A DNA stretch of 64,000 bases from Ignavibacteriota bacterium. GTDB lineage: Bacteria > Bacteroidota > Ignavibacteria > UBA10030 > SZUA-254. Under the pieces are notes generated by a model. The model was not told the origin of the DNA. It did not search any database and saw only the letters and a list, made by a program, of their open reading frames with translations. The DNA is taken from positions 129,566 to 193,565 of the forward strand of contig JACREZ010000032.1 of assembly GCA_016212665.1 (NCBI GenBank). The letters run 5' to 3'. The position numbers were made by a program, and so were the translations under genes. Below, piece after piece: positions 35,601 through 43,245 of this stretch (the first letter of the stretch is position 1; every line of letters starts with the position of its first letter).

Positions 35601-37047
35601 CATCAATATTGTAAAACATCGTGGTCGGTAATAATTGATTGAGAATAGAACTCCACGTTGTTCCATCATTTGTCGAAGTGAAGAGTCCTCCATCGCCGCC
35701 GAGATACAATAAATTATCACCGGTACGATATTTAATTACTTTAATATCGGCATGAGGAGGGGCAACATCAATCCAGTTACCTCCTGCGTTCGTACTTTTC
35801 AGTAATGTTCCACCACCAAGCCATACCAAATCCTGATTCGTCGGATGGACTTCTATCGCATTATGAATCCATCCCTGACTCCAGTGATATACGCGTTGTG
35901 TTCCCATCGGAGTGATATTTGTCCACCTTGGAGGATTGGCTAACAAATCATCGCAACGATATACACCTTCAACATTCCCTGTATAGGTTGTGTCTCCGTT
36001 AATCATTACACGTGCTATCTGTACGTATGCCCTGATAGGAGCAGATTGTGATGCACGGGTTGCAATATCCAACGTCGTAAAACCTATACGTCTCCAGTCA
36101 TTAGTTGGTAAATCCGTAGTGAGTTGATCCCACGTCCAACCTTGATCGGTTGATCTGTACACGCCATTTGCAACTGAACCAAGCAACATAACGGAACTAT
36201 CTGCTGAACATTCTAAACTCGAAACATTACTAAAATGCCTACGAGACCAATTGTCGCCATTGTCGTATGAAACGTAAAGTCCTGTATTTCCTGCTACATA
36301 AACTGTATTATTGTTCCATGGTGCAATTAACACCTTTGACGTATGTGTAGGTGTGGGCAAAAGATTCATTCTTGTCCAGTTCGCACCGTTATCTGTTGTT
36401 TTATATGTTCCGGTTCCACCGCCTCCGCCTTGAGTTGAGTATTCACCCGTTCCATAATAAATTGTCCCGACTTCTGTCGGATGAAGCGCGACACTACCGC
36501 TTCGAAGCGTTGGTAATTTATCCGCAATCGGTACAAAGAATAATATGACAGGCGCCCACAATCCACCGCTTGCCGCGCCAACATACAATCCATTCGTCGA
36601 ATTGAAATCAAGACAACTCACACGTCCTGACCAATAAAGCGAAGTGTTGCATTGATGTCTCATACCGACGGGACCACGAAGCGTCCACTCTGACGGAGGA
36701 GAATTGACTGACTTGTTTTTGAAGTTTCTCTCTTCACTGAAGGATTGAGCGGCTTGATGTGTTTTTAATTTTTGTTCAGGAGTCCATCCTAATGCCTCGC
36801 CATTGACGCGCTTATAATACTCGACCTCTGTCTGAATGTCACCGATAATTTCCGGCTCCTTCTCAAACTCGGTGACGGAGTGTAATTTTTCTGAACTTAT
36901 CCGGGGCATGTTTCCTTTTCCTGTTATAAGCCAACGACTATATGCTTGTTCATCAAGAGGTATATCTGATGACGGTTTGCGTTGGGCAATTGCAGTAACT
37001 GAAAAAAGAATTTCAAGAATTGAAAGAAGAACTATAACAACATACAT
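32674..37047 (-). CDS. Giant secreted beta-propeller (sortilin/BNR repeat) protein with a T9SS sorting domain
   Basis: 1457 residues from ATG 37047, chosen because AAAGG precedes it and the signal peptide YVVIVLLSILEILFSVTAIA then starts at residue 2; the open frame extends 31 codons further. About 14 BNR-type motifs spread over residues 200-1130 (TTDNGANWTRM, STDQGWTWDQL, STNDGTTWSSI, TSDGGNNWEVF, TTDGGTTWSLE and others) predict two or more beta-propellers as in sortilin/xyloglucanase-like and Ycf48-like proteins. A WNLLSIPL...GYWMKF module, PPLPPEGAFDVRFKT and the sorting domain QNYPNPFNPITAIHYQLP follow. Likely a surface or secreted enzyme or binding protein; substrate unknown. Confidence 0.92.
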   Translation of the reverse strand: MYVVIVLLSILEILFSVTAIAQRKPSSDIPLDEQAYSRWLITGKGNMPRISSEKLHSVTEFEKEPEIIGDIQTEVEYYKRVNGEALGWTPEQKLKTHQAAQSFSEERNFKNKSVNSPPSEWTLRGPVGMRHQCNTSLYWSGRVSCLDFNSTNGLYVGAASGGLWAPVILFFVPIADKLPTLRSGSVALHPTEVGTIYYGTGEYSTQGGGGGTGTYKTTDNGANWTRMNLLPTPTHTSKVLIAPWNNNTVYVAGNTGLYVSYDNGDNWSRRHFSNVSSLECSADSSVMLLGSVANGVYRSTDQGWTWDQLTTDLPTNDWRRIGFTTLDIATRASQSAPIRAYVQIARVMINGDTTYTGNVEGVYRCDDLLANPPRWTNITPMGTQRVYHWSQGWIHNAIEVHPTNQDLVWLGGGTLLKSTNAGGNWIDVAPPHADIKVIKYRTGDNLLYLGGDGGLFTSTNDGTTWSSILNQLLPTTMFYNIDVCKTDDRVVFGSSQDNATEGTSIASPSTWRVSNIADGIDATVDWSDPLTVFATTQFGDVFRTTNGGVHCPPEPNWPWLNNGLQKTSWSAYVYQDPSDANWVYYNGNNVVYYSTNKGTNWNSIGISFPKTVFNIAVSSDGQFLYTIVDTTSMRLFTFQKITLPLGGYLWFPFAGANGTPSVRPIKVITSLTNPSVAYSLFNGPSATQRVFKTTDNGVNWQNITGNFTQNIPLHDLVESPVNSNVLWLGTDQGVYKSTNGGTTWWWWNKGMPDAVVVNDMEYAFSAGGDYLLAGTFGRSVFERNVNAPVFSLSELLTQPNAISNYLNTVLVAGDSGRFARSTDGGNNWSLVQSPSNERLLDVFMIDSLFGWVVGRNGNLMRTSDGGNNWEVFNSPTSSDLKGVFFTDDKNGFLLGADGAIYKTTNSGTDWETALQSFNGSLNKVLFTHPNVGWAVGTDVSGQNPVGVLYSTFNGGSTWYSMYVPGLNTIGALHSIHAVNPYLMYAIGEGGKMFKTTDFGQSWNSYETGFDETMYSIFFRDENNGWACGQFGTIIKTTDGGTTWSLEESETSGDLLALRLVGDNLIVGGATGVYSKTIEEPITQTYSVNERWNLLSIPLGLANYSKKSVFPTAVSDAFSFNGQYVANSELQNGVGYWMKFQNTASIDLTGYPLTKSVIEVQEGWNLIGSLSSSVPVYSIIQEPAGVVESNYYGYEGGYAIADAIEPAKGYWVKANQAGRLILDSEPLIFTDSLTEVYPDSANLSLFDVLTFSDGKKNKQQLFVSTKREEQRTMLKFIAPPLPPEGAFDVRFKTGRLLECADLNTTRSIPITVSSASYPLTVSWDIQHANEYPILSVNGKQTRLDHTGTLTITEESTISLSLAKGFDASLPKEFSLEQNYPNPFNPITAIHYQLPVDTRVSLKVFNMLGQEVATLVEGEQEAGYQTAQWNASGTASGVYIYRLTTSNGFTAQRKMALIR

Positions 37048-37125
37048 AAAAAGAACCTTTGAATTATTGATAAATTTTCTGATTGGAAGGTAAAATATTT
37101 TTTTTCGATAGTCAAATCCGAGTGG

Positions 37126-37156
37126 TTTGATTTTCTCCAAGCATTGCTTACCTTTG
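37126..37156 (+). promoter_or_regulatory. Bacteroidota-type promoter of polX
   Basis: TTTG (37126-37129), 19-base spacer, TACCTTTG (37149-37156): an exact match to TTTG-N19-TAnnTTTG. The ATG of polX is at 37164, only seven bases after the -7 box, so the transcript would start at or within a few bases of the start codon. Confidence 0.72.
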
Positions 37157-37163
37157 ATGCGCT

Positions 37164-38906
37164 ATGGACAAAAAACAAGTATCAGACATCCTCGATGAAA
37201 TCGGAACATTGCTTGAATTGAAAGGAGAGAATCCTTTCAAATGCAGAGCATTCCACAATGCCGCACGAACAATCGGCGCACTGACACAAGATTTGAACGA
37301 ACTCGTTCAATCAGGTCAACTCAAAACCATTAAAGGCATCGGTCAATCGCTTTCAGAAAACATCACTGAGATTGTTCAAACAGGAACGATGAAATATTAT
37401 GAGGAATTGAAAGCCTCTCTCCCGCCGGGCTTGCTTGGGATGTTACGCATTCAAGGATTGGGACCGAAGCGTATTAAAATCTTGTATGAGAAACTTGAAA
37501 TCAAATCAGTTGAAGAATTGAAAGCGGCGTGCGAACAACATCGGCTTGCAAAGTTAGAAGGATTTGGAGAAAAGACGGAAGAAAACATCCTGAACGGAAT
37601 TGAACTTCTGAAGAAGCACGTTGACAAACACCATTATTCATCTGCGAAGAAAGCGGCGGATAAGATTGTTGAAGTCATCAAACAACAAAAAGGAATTATT
37701 CGATGTGAAGTTGCGGGAAGTCTTCGACGGCGGAAAGAAGTTATCGGCGATATTGATATTCTTGTGAGCGCGAAGAAATCGGACACCGACAACATTATGG
37801 ATGCGTTTACTTCTCATCCCGATGTTGAACGTATCATCGGGAAAGGAGAAACAAAATCGAGTGTACTCCTCAAGTCAGCAATTAACTGTGACTTGCGGGT
37901 TGTGAACGATGACGAATTCCCGTTCGCACTCAATTATTTCACCGGAAGTAAAGAACATAACATCGAAATGCGTTCACGGGCGAAACAATTTGGCTGGAGT
38001 CTGAACGAGTACGGGTTCTCCGAACTCGGCGCAGAGGAAAAACGAGGCAAAGCCAAACGCATCATCAAATGCAAAACGGAAGAGGATATTTACAAAGCAA
38101 TTGAACTTGAATACATTCCTCCCGAACTTCGCGAAAACATGGGAGAGTTTGAAGCATCGGAAAAGAACAAACTACCGAAACTTGTCGAGGAGAAAGATAT
38201 TCGCGGAACGTTTCATTGCCACACAACCTACAGCGATGGCGCAAACACACTTCTCGAAATGGCAGAAGCAACGATGAAACTCGGCTGGGAATATCTCGGC
38301 ATTGCAGACCACAGCAAGATTGCCACCTATGCAGGCGGATTAAGTGAGGCGAAAGTGAAACAACAGTCCAAAGAAATCGAACAACTTAATAGCACGTTTA
38401 AGAATTTCCGGCTGTTCAAGGGAACCGAGTGCGATATTCTTCCCGATGGTTCGCTCGATTGGAGCGACAAAGTTCTTTCGGGATTTGATTATGTTGTGGC
38501 TTCCGTTCATAGTAAGTTCAAAATGACTGAAGCGGAAGCAACAAATCGAATCATCAAAGCATTGAAGAATAAATATGTTACAATGCTCGGACATCCGACC
38601 GGACGATTGTTATTAGAACGAGACGGTTATCCTGTCAACATGAAAGATGTGATTGATGCCGCGGCGGATTACGGGAAGATTATTGAAATCAACTCGCATC
38701 CGTACCGGCTTGATTTGGATTGGCGATGGTGTCATTACGCAAAAGAAAAAGGCGTGATGATTTGTCTCAACCCGGATGCTCATAACACCGACGGTTTGCC
38801 GGATGTGTTGTACGGCGTCGGTATCGCACGAAAAGGTTGGTTGGAACAATCGGATATTCTGAACACGCGCTCGTTACAGGAAGTTATTAAATATTTGAAA
38901 TTGTAA
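37164..38906 (+). CDS. polX: Family X DNA polymerase with PHP nuclease domain
   Basis: 580 residues, normal for bacterial PolX, which fills short gaps in base-excision repair. N-terminal helix-hairpin-helix 8-kDa domain (about 1-150; two HhH motifs IKGIGQSLSENI and IQGLGPKRIKIL). The nucleotidyltransferase domain has GSLRRRKEVIGDIDILV with two catalytic aspartates and the third in CDLRVV. The C-terminal PHP domain (about 345-580) keeps the metal ligands: HCHTTYSDG, GIADHSK, GTECDI, SVHSKF, HPTGR and NPDAHNTDG, so 3'-5' exonuclease activity is expected. Nth, which acts in the same repair pathway, is encoded two genes downstream. Confidence 0.96.
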   Translation: MDKKQVSDILDEIGTLLELKGENPFKCRAFHNAARTIGALTQDLNELVQSGQLKTIKGIGQSLSENITEIVQTGTMKYYEELKASLPPGLLGMLRIQGLGPKRIKILYEKLEIKSVEELKAACEQHRLAKLEGFGEKTEENILNGIELLKKHVDKHHYSSAKKAADKIVEVIKQQKGIIRCEVAGSLRRRKEVIGDIDILVSAKKSDTDNIMDAFTSHPDVERIIGKGETKSSVLLKSAINCDLRVVNDDEFPFALNYFTGSKEHNIEMRSRAKQFGWSLNEYGFSELGAEEKRGKAKRIIKCKTEEDIYKAIELEYIPPELRENMGEFEASEKNKLPKLVEEKDIRGTFHCHTTYSDGANTLLEMAEATMKLGWEYLGIADHSKIATYAGGLSEAKVKQQSKEIEQLNSTFKNFRLFKGTECDILPDGSLDWSDKVLSGFDYVVASVHSKFKMTEAEATNRIIKALKNKYVTMLGHPTGRLLLERDGYPVNMKDVIDAAADYGKIIEINSHPYRLDLDWRWCHYAKEKGVMICLNPDAHNTDGLPDVLYGVGIARKGWLEQSDILNTRSLQEVIKYLKL

Positions 38907-38908
38907 TT

Positions 38909-39019
38909 TAGCATCACCGTAAACGGTGACGCTAACTATTCAAGTCGGATGAATCCGACTTTTTCCAAAAACATTCTTTAGAATGTTTGAAACCCTGAGC
39001 GTTGTCGTTTACGGCAACG
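38909..39019. repeat. Cluster of four consecutive hairpins after polX, including a terminator
   Basis: Hairpins at 38909-38934 (TAGC, CACCGT-AA-ACGGTG, GCTA), 38943-38960 (AGTCGGA-TGAA-TCCGACT followed by TTTTT, a plausible terminator for polX), 38969-38988 (AAACATTC-TTTA-GAATGTTT) and 39000-39019 (CGTTGTCG-TTTA-CGGCAACG, one G-T pair). No gene. Confidence 0.75.
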
Positions 39020-39055
39020 TATAATATTAATTTGAAATAAAAACAGGAATTACAC

Positions 39056-39634
39056 ATGCGTTATTCATTTGGCGGAGTTATTCTCATTCTTATTGGCGGA
39101 CTTTTTTTACTTGATAATCTTGGTGTTGCAGATTTCGGTGAAGTCATCAGCACATTCTGGCCCCTGATTCTTATCGTTTGGGGATTTACAGTACTTCGGA
39201 ATCGAAGGAAACCGAAACCGGAGACCTGCGATTTACCCCGAACCGATATTCACCAAACACTTGGAGGAGAATTGATTCACGAGTCGAATGTGTTTGGAGA
39301 TATTTTTCTCAGCATCACTTCACAGGTTTTCAAAGGCGGTTCCATCAACGGAACGTTTGGCGATATTGAACTTGACCTTTCAAAAACAACATTTGCTGAA
39401 GGTGAACACTTTCTCCGCATCCATGGAGTGTTTGGCGATTGCACGATTATCACGCCGAAGGATAGCGCAGTAACGGTTTCAGCAAGTTCTACAGCAGGCG
39501 ACCTGTATGTTTTCGGTCAGAAGAAGAGCGGGTTCTCCCCTTCGATTGATGCCGTTTCGCCATCGTACGCTAACAGCACATCCCGATTGAAAATTATGGT
39601 AAGCATTACGTTCGGTGATATTAAAGTCTCGTGA
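39056..39634 (+). CDS. LiaF-like small membrane protein
   Basis: 192 residues. Two hydrophobic segments (GGVILILIGGLFLLDNLGV, about 5-25, and FWPLILIVWGFTVL, about 38-52) with the DNLG...WPLILI pattern of the DUF5668/LiaF N-terminal domain. The C-terminal half is a beta-helix-like domain of short repeats around FGD/GDI (VFGDIFL, TFGDIELDLSK, VFGDCTIITPKD, TFGDIKVS), as in the LiaF C-terminal cell-envelope-stress domain. In Firmicutes LiaF represses a two-component system; here no kinase is adjacent, so the role is unknown. Its stop lies nine bases before the nth start. Confidence 0.85.
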   Translation: MRYSFGGVILILIGGLFLLDNLGVADFGEVISTFWPLILIVWGFTVLRNRRKPKPETCDLPRTDIHQTLGGELIHESNVFGDIFLSITSQVFKGGSINGTFGDIELDLSKTTFAEGEHFLRIHGVFGDCTIITPKDSAVTVSASSTAGDLYVFGQKKSGFSPSIDAVSPSYANSTSRLKIMVSITFGDIKVS

Positions 39635-39643
39635 GGAAATTGA

Positions 39644-40321
39644 TTGAAAGATAAGAAACAAAAAACAAAGGAACCGCTCGAACAGACGAAACACCGTGCG
39701 AAAACGATTCTCAATCGTTTGAGAAAAGAATATCCTGAGGCAACCATCGCTCTCGAATATTCCAACCCGTTGGAGTTGCTTATCTCGACAATTCTTTCTG
39801 CTCAATGTACTGATGTTCGTGTGAACATGGTGACGGAGAAATTGTTTAAGAAATATCGTACTGTAAAAGATTATGCCAACGCTGACCAGCATGAACTTGA
39901 GAAAGACATTCACTCCACAGGATTCTTTCGGGCGAAGGCGAAAAACATTATAGCCTGTTGCAAGGCGCTCGTTGAGAACCACAAAGGAAAAGTACCAAAC
40001 ACAATGGAAGAACTGACCAAACTTGCCGGTGTTGGTCGCAAGACGGCAAACGTTGTGCTTGGCGGCGCGTTTGGAATCGTGGAAGGCGTTGTGGTTGATA
40101 CGCATGTCGGTCGGCTTTCTCAGCGACTCGGCTTCACGCACGAATCCGACCCGAAAAAGATTGAGCAGGATTTGATGCAAGTGATTGCAAAGAACGATTG
40201 GTTTTTCATCGGAAATGTTTTGATTTGGCACGGACGAAAGGTATGCGATGCCCGAAAACCGAAATGCCTTGATTGTTCGCTGAGTGATTTATGTCCTTCC
40301 GCTACCTTGAAACATAATTGA
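39644..40321 (+). CDS. nth: Endonuclease III (DNA glycosylase/AP lyase)
   Basis: 225 residues; removes oxidised pyrimidines and nicks abasic sites. The helix-hairpin-helix LAGVGRKTANVVLGGAFG holds the catalytic lysine, and VVDTHVGRLSQRLG holds the catalytic aspartate. The C-terminal 4Fe-4S loop has the pattern C-x6-C-x2-C-x5-C (CDARKPKCLDCSLSDLC). The start is TTG 39644, preceded by GAGGAAA; there is no nearby in-frame ATG, and the extra N-terminal residues are about 15 longer than E. coli Nth. Likely co-transcribed with the LiaF-like gene. Confidence 0.95.
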   Translation: MKDKKQKTKEPLEQTKHRAKTILNRLRKEYPEATIALEYSNPLELLISTILSAQCTDVRVNMVTEKLFKKYRTVKDYANADQHELEKDIHSTGFFRAKAKNIIACCKALVENHKGKVPNTMEELTKLAGVGRKTANVVLGGAFGIVEGVVVDTHVGRLSQRLGFTHESDPKKIEQDLMQVIAKNDWFFIGNVLIWHGRKVCDARKPKCLDCSLSDLCPSATLKHN

Positions 40322-40394
40322 GCCAAATTTAACACAGAGCAAATTTTTCCACTCTGCTCCAGTTTCGGGGAACTTTTGTTCTATTTTCCCCTGC

Positions 40395-41050
40395 TTTTCA
40401 GCAATTCTTGGAAATTTTTGTACAATTCTTCCCAACTTTTCTGCAATTGTTGGAAACTTTTGGACAATTCTTCCCAATTTTCTGCAATTGTTGGGAACTT
40501 TTGTGCAATTCTTCCTAACTTTTCTGCAATTGTTGGAAACTTTTGCACAATTCTTCCCAACTTTTCTCCAATTGTTGGAAACTTTTGTGCAATTCTTCCC
40601 TACTTTTCTCCAATTGTTGGGAACTTTTGTACAACTCTTCCCTACTTTTCTGCAATTGTTGGGAACTTTTGTACAATTCTTCCTAACTTTTCAGCAATTC
40701 TTGGAAATTTTTGTACAATTCTTCCCAACTTTTCTACAATTGTTGGAAACTTTTGTGCTATTCTTCCCAACTTTTCTACAATTGTTGGAAACTTTTGCAC
40801 AATTCTTCCCAACTTTTCTACAATTGTTGGAAACTTTTGTACAACTCTTCCCTACTTTTCTGCAATTGTTGGGAACTTTTGTACAATTCTTCCTAACTTT
40901 TCTGCAATTGTTGGGAACTTTTGTGCAATTCTTCCCAACTTTTCTGCAATTGTTGGAAACTTTTGTGCAATTCTTCCCAACTTTTCTGCAATTGTTGGAA
41001 ACTTTTGGACAATTCTCCCCAACTTTTCTGCAATTCTGGGAACTTATGCC
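40395..41050 (+). repeat. Minisatellite: about 15 copies of a 42-bp unit
   Basis: The unit, in two halves, is CAATTGTTGGAAACTTTTGT + GCAATTCTTCCCAACTTTTC plus two bases; most copies are 42 bp and one near 40470-40500 is 41 bp. Variants (GGAAAC/GGGAAC, CCCAAC/CCCTAC/CCTAAC, TGCAAT/TACAAT) recur in blocks, suggesting expansion by segments. Because 42 is a multiple of three, long frames stay open on the plus strand (40376-41242 and 40488-41093), translating as 14-residue repeats such as AIVGNFCAILPNFS. On the minus strand some copies (CCCTAC variants) give stops. No ribosome site or family supports translation; I treat it as DNA repeat first. Confidence 0.9.
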
Positions 41051-41258
41051 CTATATTCACTTACTTTTGTGCAATATGAGGATTCTGAACTAATCAGTTT
41101 CTGGATCTCACAGTATTTTGTTGAATTTCAAGGGGTGTATTTAACTCTTCAAGGAAGAGGTGAATCGAACATATTTCTGAAAGGCAGAGTTTTACCACAG
41201 TTTGAGGAGCGTGCGAACGAGAACATAAATTTTTCTAAGTAGAACTATGTCAGTTTTG

Positions 41259-41289
41259 TTTGATTGAAAAAATGAATGAAGTATATTTG
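41259..41289 (+). promoter_or_regulatory. Bacteroidota-type promoter ahead of the cassette-like array
   Basis: TTTG (41259-41262), exactly 19 bases, TATATTTG (41282-41289): full match to TTTG-N19-TAnnTTTG. It points into the three-gene array, whose first attC-like end is about 110 bp downstream, in the position of an integron cassette promoter. Confidence 0.7.
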
Positions 41290-41401
41290 CGGGAAATAAA
41301 ACTGAACAATAATATGGTTAGACACAAAATGCGCCGGACAAACGAATGCTTAAGTCATGCATGATGAACTTCTGTTATTCACTACAACTTAAACAGGCGT
41401 A

Positions 41402-41471
41402 TAACTGCACTATTTGTGCTGGGTTTGCGCTACTTTATGAGATGTGTTTAGCGTTTATTTGAATGTTAGCT
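41402..41471 (+). other. attC-like boundary before the DUF3800 gene
   Basis: Starts TAACTGCACTATTTG and contains GGGTTTGCGCT, similar to the left end of the next site (TAACAGCACATTTG, GGGTTTCGCGCT at 42273). It ends GTTAGCTGTAATT (41465-41477), which is 12 of 13 identical to GTTAGCAGTAATT at 43209-43221, just before the third gene. Compact compared with the 132-bp site; inverted pairing is weak. Confidence 0.45.
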
Positions 41472-41479
41472 GTAATTAT

Positions 41480-42256
41480 ATGGGACAATTCTACATAGAT
41501 GATAGTGTTCACGATGAGGCTGGTTTTATTATCGGTGCTTGTGTTTATACGAACATTGACATAGAAGAAAAAATCATTGAAATAATAAAATCCAATGGGT
41601 TTGACCCAGATAGTTTTGAGTATAAGAGCAGTGCGAACTATTCAAAAGAACACGAAAAAGCCAAAATTCGTGAACACCTAAAGGGACTGTTTAGCGACAG
41701 TTGCAAACTTGGCATTGTAGTGATTCCAAGTACAAGTAGAAAACAACTTGGCTTTGAATGTATAAAAGCTGTTAAGCAGTTTATTGACAGCAATGAAAAA
41801 ATTAAAAAGCCTGTCAGTATTTATTTTGACCAAGGAATGTTTACATCCAAAGACAAAGCAGAACAATTTATATCTACAATAAATTTTACTGACTGTAAGT
41901 TTCATTTAGAACAAAACTCAATTGAAATAAAAGGTATTCAACTTGCAGACCTTGCGGCTCATATCTCCTCAATACAACTTAAAGACGCATTGGGTTTAGT
42001 TACAAAAATGGTTAAGGCGGGCGACAACTCTGGTTACGACCCAGACTTGGACATTGAACTTGGATTTGAAATGTGGGCGACTATTCGCTACACATTTTTC
42101 AATGAAGTTACTAAACTTTACACTGACGACCCAATTGCCGATGCGACTTTAAAAGTTGAACCTTATGGACTTTACATTTCAGACCTTTGTGACAAGAATT
42201 TGACTGACATTGCAAGAACAAAATTTGGCGACATTTATTTAGGATGCATACATTGA
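41480..42256 (+). CDS. DUF3800-family protein
   Basis: 258 residues from ATG 41480 (MGQFYIDDSVHDEAGF); the frame extends 12 codons upstream into the attC-like boundary, so the later start is preferred. The N-terminal YIDDS and the late SIEIKGIQLADLAAHISSIQ, with isolated acidic residues (YFDQG in the middle), match DUF3800, a family with a predicted RNase H-like fold often found in mobile and defence contexts. Biochemical function is not established. AT-rich compared with the surrounding housekeeping genes. First cargo of the cassette-like array. Confidence 0.75.
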   Translation: MGQFYIDDSVHDEAGFIIGACVYTNIDIEEKIIEIIKSNGFDPDSFEYKSSANYSKEHEKAKIREHLKGLFSDSCKLGIVVIPSTSRKQLGFECIKAVKQFIDSNEKIKKPVSIYFDQGMFTSKDKAEQFISTINFTDCKFHLEQNSIEIKGIQLADLAAHISSIQLKDALGLVTKMVKAGDNSGYDPDLDIELGFEMWATIRYTFFNEVTKLYTDDPIADATLKVEPYGLYISDLCDKNLTDIARTKFGDIYLGCIH

Positions 42257-42270
42257 AAAGAATAGCTACA

Positions 42271-42402
42271 GCTAACAGCACATTTGCAATAAGCGGGGTT
42301 TCGCGCTCCACAGAAAGTTATGTGGTAGCCGAAAGTTCAGCTCTCCGCATCAACATTTGTGCTGAAAAGCCGCCCATCGCAAATCTCCAAAACGTTATAG
42401 GC
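42271..42402 (+). other. attC-like site between DUF3800 and TPR genes
   Basis: 132 bp from GCTAACAGCACATTTGCAA to AACGTTATAGGC, starting 14 bases after the DUF3800 stop. The left 28 bases match 22 of 28 of those at 44363-44390, and the right end CCGCCCATCGCAAATCTCC / AAAACGTT matches CCGCCATCAAAATCCCG / AAACGTT at 44464-44486. The arms pair imperfectly (ATTTGC/GCAAAT, GCGG/CCGC, CAGCACA/TGTGCTG), as in folded integron attC sites. Confidence 0.6.
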
Positions 42403-42464
42403 AACGCGTGACGACACAGCCGACATCAATCAGACGAGATTAATACAAGCAAAACAAATAAACA

Positions 42465-43190
42465 ATGGAAATCATCGGATACATCATTTTAGGACTAAGC
42501 ATTATAATCACACTGGGTTGGTGCATCAACATTAGACACAAAGCGACGTATGAACAAGCGACTGAGAAAGCAATGGAACTTCAAGGATTTCTAATGACAG
42601 CTTCCATAATTTTAGTTTTTGTTATTCCGCTTTCATCATTTCATCTGCTTTGGATGCTTCCAGTTTCTTTTATTTTAGGACTACTAAGCGTGACAACTCC
42701 GCTTAAAGTTCTTTGGATTTTTTCTTCCATCTACTTTTCATTTTGGTATATCGGCATAAGTAATCCTGGACGAAAGTTTTTTCTGGACGGTGATTATAAA
42801 AAAGCTGTCGCTGCTTTGAAAGACGAAATAAACAAGAAGCCATCTTCAGCAGAAGCCTATTTTAACCTTGCACTTGCTTACGGAAAATTAGGACAGCACG
42901 ACAATGAAATTTCTGCTTACGAAGAAGCAAGTAAACTAACTCCGAATAAACCCGAAACATATTTCAATTTGGGTAACGCATACATAGACAAAGGTGACAA
43001 ACACAAAGCTATTGAGGTATTCAAACAAGCAATCAGTTTAAGACCTGACTACCTAAAAGCACATTACATAATGTGTAAGACATACGCTGAAATAGGAGAC
43101 AAAGAAAATGCTCTTAAAGAATTGGAGATAGTCAGAAAAACGGACAGCCGAAGTGCTGACGAGTTAGCTTCAATCATTAAAACAGTTTGA
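42465..43190 (+). CDS. Membrane-anchored TPR protein
   Basis: 241 residues. N-terminal half has hydrophobic segments (about 4-23, 44-62 and 66-98), then a cytosolic or periplasmic C-terminal half of three TPR units: GDYKKAVAALKDEINKKPSS, AEAYFNLALAYGKLGQHDNE, PETYFNLGNAYIDKGDKHKA, and YLKAHYIMCKTYAEIGDKEN. TPRs mediate protein contacts; the partner is unknown. Second gene of the cassette-like array, AT-rich. Confidence 0.8.
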   Translation: MEIIGYIILGLSIIITLGWCINIRHKATYEQATEKAMELQGFLMTASIILVFVIPLSSFHLLWMLPVSFILGLLSVTTPLKVLWIFSSIYFSFWYIGISNPGRKFFLDGDYKKAVAALKDEINKKPSSAEAYFNLALAYGKLGQHDNEISAYEEASKLTPNKPETYFNLGNAYIDKGDKHKAIEVFKQAISLRPDYLKAHYIMCKTYAEIGDKENALKELEIVRKTDSRSADELASIIKTV

Positions 43191-43199
43191 CAATGCAAA

Positions 43200-43221
43200 T
43201 AACTGACCGTTAGCAGTAATT
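43200..43221 (+). other. Minimal attC-like boundary between TPR and AlbA_2 genes
   Basis: TAAC-TGACC-GTTA (43200-43212) continuing as GTTAGCAGTAATT. Only the two core ends are present, with no long hairpin, so it may be a collapsed site. The GTTAGCAGTAATT part matches 12 of 13 bases at 41465-41477. Confidence 0.4.
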
Positions 43222-43245
43222 TTTAAATGACGACAAGAACCTACA

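Noticed and set aside
39479-40231. 250-codon antisense frame over nth and the LiaF-like gene
   Set aside because: It spans two well-supported sense genes and shows no family features.
40395-41050. CRISPR array
   Set aside because: Copies are directly adjacent without unique spacers, and no cas genes are present.
40376-41242. 288-codon ORF over the 42-bp tandem repeat as a real protein
   Set aside because: Several frames are open because the unit length is a multiple of three; there is no ribosome site or recognisable domain. Kept as a repeat, with translation left open as a finding.
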